From: Spirochaetaceae bacterium
GTDB taxonomy: Bacteria; Spirochaetota; Spirochaetia; Treponematales; Treponemataceae
Assembly (NCBI GenBank): GCA_017646305.1
Contig: JAGCMR010000206.1
Coordinates: forward strand, 1 to 6,036
Length of the DNA stretch: 6,036 nt
Direction: 5' to 3'
The notes under the pieces are model-generated. The model did no database searches, was not told the DNA's origin, and was given only the letters and a program-made list of their open reading frames with translations. Shown here in pieces: positions 1 through 4,464 of this stretch. Numbering within the stretch: the first letter of the stretch is position 1; every line of letters starts with the position of its first letter. The position numbers and the translations under genes were made by a program.

Positions 1-72
1 AGTCCTGCTAGTGCCGCTGCTGCCGCTGTAACAGGTACTATTACCAATTCACCATTGTACAAGGAGTGCTAA
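1..72 (+). CDS. leuC: LeuC-type dehydratase large subunit, C-terminal end only
   Basis: Frame 1 is open from the first base and ends with TAA at 70-72, giving 24 codons that begin SPASAAAAAVTGTITN. An Ala-rich stretch followed by VTGxITxP is the usual C-terminus of the large subunit of 3-isopropylmalate dehydratase and related aconitase-superfamily hydro-lyases. The next gene is the matching small subunit, starting one base after this stop, which is the normal leuC-leuD layout. The [4Fe-4S] cluster cysteines and the rest of the catalytic subunit lie outside the window, so this piece cannot separate isopropylmalate isomerase from homoaconitase or dimethylmalate dehydratase types. The AAGGAG at 61-66, inside the last codons, serves as the ribosome binding site of leuD. 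Confidence 0.85.
   Translation, partial: SPASAAAAAVTGTITNSPLYKEC
61..66 (+). promoter_or_regulatory. Ribosome binding site of leuD inside the leuC end
   Basis: AAGGAG lies 7 bases before the ATG at 74 and within the last codons of the upstream gene. Together with the one-base gap between the leuC stop and the leuD start, this predicts translational coupling of the two subunits, which must assemble together. Confidence 0.75.
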
Positions 73-73
73 G

Positions 74-607
74 ATGAAGCAGTTTGGAGGACAGGTTCTT
101 TTTTTAGATCGATCTGACATCAATACCGACGAGATTATTCCCGCCAAGTATTTGACAGAAATCTCAAAGCAGGCATTAAAGCCCTATTTGCTAGAGGATT
201 TAAAGCTAGATGGCTTTGATCCTAAGGCCGATGTTCCTGGAAAGAAGGTTATCATCACTCGGGAGAACTTTGGTTGTGGTTCTTCCCGTGAGCATGCTCC
301 TTGGGCCTTGGAGGTAAACGGCATCAATGTGGTAGTTGCTCCCAACTTTGCCCGTATTTTCCGCCAGAACATGTACAACTGTGGAATGCTGGCTGTTGAG
401 TTGCCTGCTCGTGACATTGAAGACATCTTCCACACCTTTGCAGACAAGGATACAGAGTGTGCCATCATCATTAACGATGATGATACCGCCAAGGTAAAGT
501 TGATTTCCGGCAGTCTTTCTAAAAGCTATATCTTCCGATTGGCTGGCTTTGAAAAGGCGCTGATAGAAAATGACGGTTGGTTAGGTTACGCCGACAGCAA
601 ATACTAG
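74..607 (+). CDS. leuD: 3-isopropylmalate dehydratase small subunit family (LeuD, aconitase swivel domain)
   Basis: This 177-residue protein is the swivel-domain subunit of an aconitase-superfamily dehydratase. With the LeuC-type large subunit it forms the active site; in the leucine pathway the reaction is 2-isopropylmalate to 3-isopropylmalate in the cytoplasm. Visible family motifs are NTDEIIPAKYL (residues 17-27), NFGCGSSREHAPWAL (65-79), which contains the substrate-phosphate/carboxylate loop, and FARIFRQNMYNCGM (92-105). Length suits the short bacterial/archaeal LeuD class rather than the roughly 200-residue enterobacterial form. The ATG at 74 has a good AAGGAG 7 bases upstream. The gene is followed at once by a rho-independent terminator. 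The loop after the first motif reads YLTEI; this region sets substrate choice in the family, so the exact substrate (isopropylmalate, homoaconitate-like or dimethylmalate) stays open. Membership of the small-subunit family is firm; the pathway is inferred. Confidence 0.9.
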   Translation: MKQFGGQVLFLDRSDINTDEIIPAKYLTEISKQALKPYLLEDLKLDGFDPKADVPGKKVIITRENFGCGSSREHAPWALEVNGINVVVAPNFARIFRQNMYNCGMLAVELPARDIEDIFHTFADKDTECAIIINDDDTAKVKLISGSLSKSYIFRLAGFEKALIENDGWLGYADSKY

Positions 608-614
608 AAACATT

Positions 615-646
615 TGGGCCATCCTAGAAGGGGTGGCCTATTTTTT
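615..646 (+). terminator. Rho-independent terminator after leuD
   Basis: GGCCATCC (617-624) pairs with GGGTGGCC (631-638) in an 8-base-pair stem with one G-T wobble and a 6-base loop (TAGAAG). It extends weakly through 616-639 and 615-640, and six Ts follow at 641-646. It begins 7 bases after the leuD stop. The T-tract ends exactly where the GGAGG of the next gene begins, so the hairpin would also sit in the leader of any transcript that reads into that gene. Confidence 0.85.
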
Positions 647-651
647 GGAGG
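647..651 (+). promoter_or_regulatory. Ribosome binding site that fixes the HD gene start at 656
   Basis: GGAGG at 647-651 is followed by 4 bases (CATT) and ATG at 656-658. This decides the start. The frame stays open upstream to a TTG at 614, but those extra 14 codons are read from the terminator stem and T-tract and have no ribosome binding site. Confidence 0.8.
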
Positions 652-655
652 CATT

Positions 656-1330
656 ATGATTCCCTCAGATCCTGCTGTGATACACCACATTACACCGAAT
701 CAAATTGAACAGGTCTTTAATTTTTCTGCAGTAAAGAATTTCCCAAAGAAGCTCCAGCAGCAGATGATTTTTATTGCAGAAGTAGATAAGTTAAAGAATA
801 TTTTTCGCAGAACCCTCCTTACAGACGGCTGTCGAAGGGAAAATGATGCAGAGCATTCTTGGCATTTGGCTCTCATGGCCATTGTGCTGGAAGAGTATGC
901 CCCAGAACCAGTGAATCTTGGGCGGGTCTTGGCTATGGTAACTGTCCATGATTTAATCGAGATTTATGCTGGAGATACCTTTGCCTTTGATGTTAGTGCC
1001 AATCAGGATAAGGCCCAGCGGGAACAGGCTGCTGCAGAAAAATTGTTTGGTATGTTGGATGAACAGCAGGGGAGTGAATTACGTCAGCTGTGGGAGGAAT
1101 TCGATGCCATGAACACTGCTGATTCCCGCTTTGCTGCCAGCCTTGACCGAATTCAGCCCTTTATGCATAACGTACTGACGGAGGGGCACACCTGGAAGTT
1201 AGGTACCGTTACCAAAGAACAAGTATACCGACGCATGGCACCAGTTAAAACTGGAACTCCTGCCTTGTGGCCCTGGCTGGAATCTCAGGTTGCAGCTGCA
1301 ATAGAAAAGGGATGGATCAAAGAAAGATAG
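656..1330 (+). CDS. YfbR/HDDC2-like HD-domain phosphohydrolase (probable 5'-deoxynucleotidase)
   Basis: This 224-residue cytoplasmic HD-superfamily protein is counted from the ATG at 656. The metal-site pattern is complete: H67 in NDAEHSWHLALMA, H98-D99 in VTVHDLIEIYAGDT, and D164 in ASLDRIQPF. The spacing matches E. coli YfbR (H33, H68, D69, E72, D77, D137): E102 and D107 fall 4 and 9 residues after H98, and R52 falls 15 before H67, as R18 does in YfbR. YfbR releases phosphate from deoxynucleoside 5'-monophosphates, and the wider HD_3/HDDC2 family shares this fold. The protein has about 30 more N-terminal residues than YfbR and a C-terminal amphipathic tail (ESQVAAAIEKGWIKER). The Trp next to YfbR R18 is Thr here, so the nucleotide preference may differ. 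Family assignment is strong; substrate is inferred. Its ribosome binding site directly follows the leuD terminator, and no convincing promoter is visible. Confidence 0.82.
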   Translation: MIPSDPAVIHHITPNQIEQVFNFSAVKNFPKKLQQQMIFIAEVDKLKNIFRRTLLTDGCRRENDAEHSWHLALMAIVLEEYAPEPVNLGRVLAMVTVHDLIEIYAGDTFAFDVSANQDKAQREQAAAEKLFGMLDEQQGSELRQLWEEFDAMNTADSRFAASLDRIQPFMHNVLTEGHTWKLGTVTKEQVYRRMAPVKTGTPALWPWLESQVAAAIEKGWIKER

Positions 1331-1332
1331 TT

Positions 1333-1349
1333 GAGATTTAGAAAATCTC
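1333..1349. repeat. Short perfect inverted repeat after the HD gene
   Basis: GAGATTT (1333-1339) and AAATCTC (1343-1349) form a 7-base-pair hairpin with a 3-base loop, starting 2 bases after the HD gene stop. It is AT-rich and has no T-tract, so it is unlikely to terminate alone. It may protect the 3' end of the message or be incidental. Confidence 0.4.
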
Positions 1350-1365
1350 TACACTGGAGCATAAT

Positions 1366-1411
1366 AAAAAAGCTCTACGTTGTAATTTACAGAACGCAGG
1401 GCTTTGTTTTT
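1366..1411. terminator. Bidirectional terminator between converging genes
   Basis: AAGCTCT-A-CGTT (1370-1381) pairs with AACG-C-AGGGCTT (1393-1404): 11 base pairs with one A-C mismatch and one G-T wobble. On the plus strand it is followed by TTTGTTTTT (1403-1411), ending transcription of the HD gene. On the minus strand the A-run at 1366-1371 supplies the T-tract for the 69-residue gene that ends at 1430. The location between two converging stop codons supports a shared role. A competing pairing, GGAGC (1356-1360) with GCTCT (1372-1376), would use part of the left arm. Confidence 0.75.
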
Positions 1412-1429
1412 CATATTTGAACTAGGGAT

Positions 1430-1639
1430 TTAAGCTAAAATTTCCAGACCAACACTTTGTATAGCCTGATTGATGGCCTCTTCTACACCCGCTACAGACT
1501 CGTCATAATCCACAAGAACCTGAGCCTTCATGGCGCTGGTAGTACATGAGGTGACACCGGCAATAGCAGTCACCGCTTGATTTACAGACTGCTCTCCTTG
1601 CTCGTCAATCAGTCCTGCAACGTAAATCTTTTTCTGCAT
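1430..1639 (-). CDS. Small HMA-like (ferredoxin-fold) protein lacking the CxxC metal site
   Basis: This 69-residue protein has the order expected of a heavy-metal-associated domain (CopZ/MerP fold). Strand KKIYVAGL (residues 3-10) comes first, then a helix EQSVNQAVTAIAGV (16-29), a strand and turn around TSCTTSAMKAQVLVDYD (30-46), a second helix VEEAINQAIQSVG (52-64), and a last strand LEILA. In true metallochaperones the first loop is GMTCxxC; here it is GLIDEQGEQ, so both metal-binding cysteines are missing. The only cysteine is C32. The fold call is from pattern, and the role is unknown. It might be a sensor, a partner domain, or a metal protein using other ligands. The ATG at 1639 has GAGGAG (1645-1650) 5 bases upstream. 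It lies 148 bases downstream of rlmN with candidate promoter elements in the gap, so it is probably its own transcription unit. Confidence 0.7.
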   Translation of the reverse strand: MQKKIYVAGLIDEQGEQSVNQAVTAIAGVTSCTTSAMKAQVLVDYDESVAGVEEAINQAIQSVGLEILA

Positions 1640-1787
1640 GGTAACTCCTCTTGTTTAAGTATAAGTTAAGGTACTGTATTTTTGCTTTTTTTTCAAGGGA
1701 TTTACAATGGAATTGAAGTTGTGTTTAGTAAAAATTGTCAAATATTCAGAAAAAAGATAAATAAATTGCTGTGAAAGTTAAGGAAAG
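1640..1787 (-). promoter_or_regulatory. AT-rich intergenic region with candidate promoter elements for the HMA-like gene
   Basis: Read on the minus strand, TTGACA (1741-1736) is followed 18 bases later by a weak TTCAAT. Nearer the gene, TATACT (1663-1658) is a good -10 box without a good -35 at the right spacing; TTGAAA (1696-1691) is 27 bases away. A-tracts on this strand (1692-1684 and 1681-1677) just upstream of TATACT could act as an UP-element or bend. I cannot choose between the two start sites. A direct repeat GAAAGTTA occurs at 1773-1780 and 1783-1790. No hairpin terminator for rlmN is visible here, so read-through from rlmN is possible. Confidence 0.4.
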
Positions 1788-2876
1788 TTACTCTGTTTTT
1801 CCTAATTGACCACAGGCTCCACCAATCTTTCTTCCTCGTCTGTGACGCAGAGTAACATTTATTCCAGCATGCTCCAGTTGGAAGATAAAATCCTTGCATT
1901 CCTTGGTAGAGGGCTCTTGAAAGGGCAGTCCCTCCACTGGATTCCAGGGAATGAGATTGACGTGGCAGTTCAAATTACGGGCAAAATCAATGAGCCGCTT
2001 GGAACTTTCCCTTCCTGTATTTTTTCCCGCCAAAAGGGCTGCTTCTAGGGTACAGCGACGACCTGTTTTTTGGGTGTAGTAGGCAATAGCTTCCTTGAGT
2101 TTTGGAAGGGGATTGCCTGCTGTTACTGGCATCAGCTGTTGACGTAATGCCTCATCGGCTGTAGTAAGGGAAACTGCAAGACGAAGGGCAGGGCCATTAT
2201 CTGCAAGATCATAAATACCAGAAATAATTCCACAGGTAGAAAGAGTTATACGGCGGCCAGAAAGATTTCTGCCCTCAGGATGAGTAAGTACTGCAACTGC
2301 TTTACGAATGGCAGGAAGATTCAGTAAGGGTTCTCCCATACCCATAAATACAATATTGTCCAGTTTTCCTACGGTTTCTTCCAAAAACTGAAATTGTTCT
2401 ACGATTTCTGAGCTTTCAAGATTACGACTAAAGCCTAGTCGACCAGTTTGACAAAAAGCACAGGCCATACCACAGCCTACCTGACAGGAAACACAGGCAG
2501 TTTTACGGCCATCCTTGTCAGTAAGCAATACTGTTTCTACACATTTTCCGTCATGGAGAGTTAACTGAAGCTTTACCGTTCCGTCTGGATCCACCAGCTT
2601 TTTGCTTACAAAGGAAGAGCGAATACAACAATCTTCTTCTAGCTGTTGTCGAAGGCTTTTTGGGAGATTTTGCATTTCGGAAAAAGAGGTAACTCCAGAG
2701 GCAATCCATTTGAAAAGCTGCATTCCTCTGAAGGTAGGCTGCACGCCAGGTAACTGGGCTAATTCCTCTGGCAATAATCCTGCCAGAGCTTTTTTTGTGT
2801 GCGGAATTTGTAAGCTAAGAAGGTTGGAATCCTGCTGAGAGACTTCACAACCTTCTGGCTTGAGATAATCGTTCAT
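1788..2876 (-). CDS. rlmN: Dual-specificity 23S rRNA (A2503)/tRNA (A37) C2-methyltransferase RlmN
   Basis: This 362-residue radical-SAM methyltransferase uses two SAM molecules to make 2-methyladenosine in 23S rRNA and some tRNAs. The N-terminal RNA-binding part includes FRGMQLFKWIASGVTSFSEM (residues 49-68). The radical-SAM cluster motif CxxxCxxC is C135, C139, C142 (VGCGMACAFCQTG). C128 sits 7 residues before the first of these, as methylated C118 does in E. coli RlmN, and C355 in IGGACGQL matches the second essential cysteine. MGMGEPLLN (178-186) is the usual GEP motif. All expected catalytic cysteines are present, so it should be active. RlmN rather than the resistance paralogue Cfr is favoured by context and the C-terminal ACGQL. 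The start ATG at 2876 is one base after the TPR gene stop; no Shine-Dalgarno precedes it and no other start exists before the conserved N-terminal region, so translational coupling is likely. Confidence 0.95.
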   Translation of the reverse strand: MNDYLKPEGCEVSQQDSNLLSLQIPHTKKALAGLLPEELAQLPGVQPTFRGMQLFKWIASGVTSFSEMQNLPKSLRQQLEEDCCIRSSFVSKKLVDPDGTVKLQLTLHDGKCVETVLLTDKDGRKTACVSCQVGCGMACAFCQTGRLGFSRNLESSEIVEQFQFLEETVGKLDNIVFMGMGEPLLNLPAIRKAVAVLTHPEGRNLSGRRITLSTCGIISGIYDLADNGPALRLAVSLTTADEALRQQLMPVTAGNPLPKLKEAIAYYTQKTGRRCTLEAALLAGKNTGRESSKRLIDFARNLNCHVNLIPWNPVEGLPFQEPSTKECKDFIFQLEHAGINVTLRHRRGRKIGGACGQLGKTE

Positions 2877-2877
2877 A

Positions 2878-4044
2878 TTAGTATTGATTAGAAAGAATTC
2901 TATCCAACATTTCGTTTACAGACTGACTTCTGATTCCCTGACGATGGAAGCTTTCGAGAACTTCGATGGCTTGGGTACGACGATTCATCTTCATGTAGCA
3001 GTCAGCCAAATCGATATAGAAACGATAGTTTCTAGGATCGGACTGAATCAAACGAGACAAGCTGTTAGCTGCATCTTCGTATTTACCAGTACTTTTGCTG
3101 ATAAGAGCCAAGCCCAGTACTGCATACAGGTCAAACTCAATATCAAGAGCCTTGTTATAGTATTCAACAGCTCGCTCATAATCTCCTGTACTGCGGTAGG
3201 CATCACCAGCACGAGTGAGAATAACCTTATTGTTGGAATCTTTTTCTAGAATCTTGTTCCAGTATTCAATTGAACGGAACTGCTGATTCATTCCACGGTA
3301 GCAATCGGCCAAACCAAAGAGGGCATAGAAGTTACCTGGTTCTACTTCCAAGGCTCGTTCAAAATAATATACACCCTTTTCAAAGGTTTTTAGCTTGCGA
3401 TGACAGTTTCCGATGGAAGTTAATACACGAATATCAGCATTCTGCTCATTAAGCTCCAACATTCTTGTCCAGTAGTACAAGGCATCACGATACTCTTTGA
3501 AATCGTAGTGGAGATGACCTAAACCAATAAGGGCGTAGGCGTTATTTTCTTCCATATCAAGAACACGCAAGTAGAGCTGTTTTGATTTTTTAAACTCACG
3601 AATCTTTCGGTAAGCATCTGCTACACGAGTCAACACAGTAATATTGCGGTCATCGTGAACAAGATACTGCTCCCAAATATCAATTGCCTTGTGATACTGG
3701 TTCAATGCCTTGTAACAATCTGCCAAACCAAAGAGTGCATAGTTATTTGAAGCATGATAGTTCAAACACTGAGTATAGTATTTAATTGCCTCTCTAAAAT
3801 GATTTTGTTTTCGTTCTGCATCTCCAAGTCCCACCAAGGCGTAGTTGTTGTTTTCTTCTAGACTGAGAATGGTGTGGAAGGCTTCGTTTGCCTCGTCAAT
3901 TCTGTTATCTTTCAGAAGGTGGTATCCCCTCTTTGACAATTCAGCGATTTCAGCAGCCTTTGAATCCTGTGGTGCATGTTCATGATGCATCATTGGGCTA
4001 TGAAAATCTTCGGGTACAACAGTAGTGGGGTAAAAATTTTCCAT
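2878..4044 (-). CDS. TPR-repeat protein, about ten tetratricopeptide repeats
   Basis: This 388-residue protein is almost entirely TPR solenoid. Repeats of about 34 residues run from roughly residue 32 to 373, for example NYALFGLADCY...KAIDIWEQYL (101-128) with the canonical small/aromatic positions (L107, A108, Y111, A120). TPR arrays bind peptides or partner proteins; no enzyme motif is visible. There is no signal peptide or membrane helix, so it should be cytoplasmic. The first 30 residues are not TPR and carry a His-rich patch (H15, H20, H21, H23). The ATG at 4044 has AGAGGA at 4060-4055, which overlaps the stop of the upstream gene and sits about 10 bases from the start. The 114-residue TPR-like gene lies just upstream, and rlmN begins one base downstream, so all three should be one transcript. 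The partner and process are unknown. Family assignment is secure. Confidence 0.9.
   Translation of the reverse strand: MENFYPTTVVPEDFHSPMMHHEHAPQDSKAAEIAELSKRGYHLLKDNRIDEANEAFHTILSLEENNNYALVGLGDAERKQNHFREAIKYYTQCLNYHASNNYALFGLADCYKALNQYHKAIDIWEQYLVHDDRNITVLTRVADAYRKIREFKKSKQLYLRVLDMEENNAYALIGLGHLHYDFKEYRDALYYWTRMLELNEQNADIRVLTSIGNCHRKLKTFEKGVYYFERALEVEPGNFYALFGLADCYRGMNQQFRSIEYWNKILEKDSNNKVILTRAGDAYRSTGDYERAVEYYNKALDIEFDLYAVLGLALISKSTGKYEDAANSLSRLIQSDPRNYRFYIDLADCYMKMNRRTQAIEVLESFHRQGIRSQSVNEMLDRILSNQY
3130..3744 (-). repeat. Higher-order tandem repeat of TPR pairs inside the TPR gene
   Basis: Within residues 101-305 two TPR types alternate. Type A is like NYALFGLADCY (101, 169, 239); type B is like xxVLTRVADAYRK (135, about 205, 273). 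A and B copies four repeats apart (101/239 and 135/273) are offset by exactly 138 residues, and the two A copies agree at about half of 34 positions. The offset shows in DNA as well: AAACCAAAGAG occurs at 3311 and 3725, which are 414 bases apart. This suggests growth by duplication of two-repeat or four-repeat units. Confidence 0.65.
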
Positions 4045-4054
4045 CTTTAACTAT

Positions 4055-4060
4055 TCCTCT
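4055..4060 (-). promoter_or_regulatory. Ribosome binding site of the TPR gene, overlapping the upstream stop
   Basis: On the minus strand the stop TAG (4061-4059) of the 114-residue gene is embedded in AATAGAGGAA, which gives AGAGGA at 4060-4055, with 10 bases to the ATG at 4044. Terminating ribosomes would sit on this site, which supports coupled translation of the two TPR proteins. Confidence 0.55.
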
Positions 4061-4403
4061 ATTCTATGATGAGTTTTGAAATCAGGGTAGCAATTTTTTC
4101 TAAAAGTACCTCTGATCTCCTTTTATTGTGTGCCAGAATGTAAAGCTTAAGTGCATCAAGCTCCCTATTTTGACTTGCATAGACATCGGCAATTCGAGTA
4201 AGACCATCAGAATAACCAGTTGTCATAAAAATTCTGCGGGCTTGCTCAATATCACCCTGATTGAACAATACGTTACCTTTTCGATTTAAACTAACCTTTT
4301 GTTCAGAAGTGAGGGTAGAAGTAGGTTTTTCTGTAGTCTTTATGAAACCTGAGGTTCCCTGCATTTGAAACTTATCAAATACCTTTTCTAAATCCTTCTC
4401 CAT
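4059..4403 (-). CDS. Small TPR-like protein, first gene of the TPR-rlmN operon
   Basis: This 114-residue cytoplasmic protein has no enzyme motif. The first 37 residues are polar and probably flexible, with a Thr/Ser-rich stretch around 23-33. Residues 38-92 look like two helical hairpins of a degenerate TPR: LNRKGNVLFNQGDIEQARRIF (39-59; G43, A55) and SDGLTRIADVYASQNRELDALKLY (65-88; A72, Y75, A84). A last helix, SEVLLEKIATLISKLI, closes the protein. The segment GLTRIADVYA resembles the LTRVADAYR units of the large TPR protein downstream, so the two may be related or bind each other. The ATG at 4403 has a modest AAAGG about 9 bases upstream and a strong promoter 27-54 bases upstream. It is the promoter-proximal gene of the unit. 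I do not recognise a named family; function unknown. Confidence 0.75.
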   Translation of the reverse strand: MEKDLEKVFDKFQMQGTSGFIKTTEKPTSTLTSEQKVSLNRKGNVLFNQGDIEQARRIFMTTGYSDGLTRIADVYASQNRELDALKLYILAHNKRRSEVLLEKIATLISKLIIE

Positions 4404-4429
4404 AACAGAGTGCCTTTTACACGCCTTCC

Positions 4430-4457
4430 ATTCTAACAGATTTCATTATTTTGTCAA
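4430..4457 (-). promoter_or_regulatory. Near-consensus sigma70-type promoter for the TPR-rlmN operon
   Basis: On the minus strand, a perfect TTGACA (4457-4452), a 16-base spacer and TAGAAT (4435-4430, 5 of 6 matches) lie in the 61-base gap after rsmD. A start of transcription near 4423 would give a leader of about 20 bases before the ATG at 4403. The -35 box begins only 7 bases after the rsmD stop, and no terminator separates them, so the operon may also receive read-through from the cca-rsmD genes. Confidence 0.8.
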
Positions 4458-4464
4458 GATTTGC

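Noticed and set aside
614..655. Upstream extension of the HD gene to a TTG start at 614.
   Set aside because: The extra 14 codons are read from the terminator stem and T-tract and have no ribosome binding site, while ATG 656 has a well-placed GGAGG.
1707..1760. A 17-codon plus-strand frame (MELKLCLVKIVKYSEKR) with AAGGGA 6 bases upstream of its ATG.
   Set aside because: It is very short, lies in an AT-rich intergenic region opposite the promoter area of the HMA-like gene, and shows no recognisable domain or promoter. A chance RBS-like match is likely.
2442..2500. Possibility that the radical-SAM methyltransferase is Cfr (antibiotic resistance) instead of RlmN.
   Set aside because: The protein sits in a housekeeping operon, has RlmN-type motifs including the ACGQL end, and no mobile element is nearby. 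Phylogeny would settle it fully.
2884..3249. A 121-codon plus-strand open frame antisense to the TPR gene.
   Set aside because: It is a shadow of the repetitive TPR coding sequence: no RBS or family motif is visible, and the opposite strand is clearly coding.
3130..3744. Evenly spaced short DNA repeats that might be read as a CRISPR-like or intergenic repeat array.
   Set aside because: The repeats are in frame, diverged and encode TPR units; the period (about 102 bases and multiples) reflects protein repeats.
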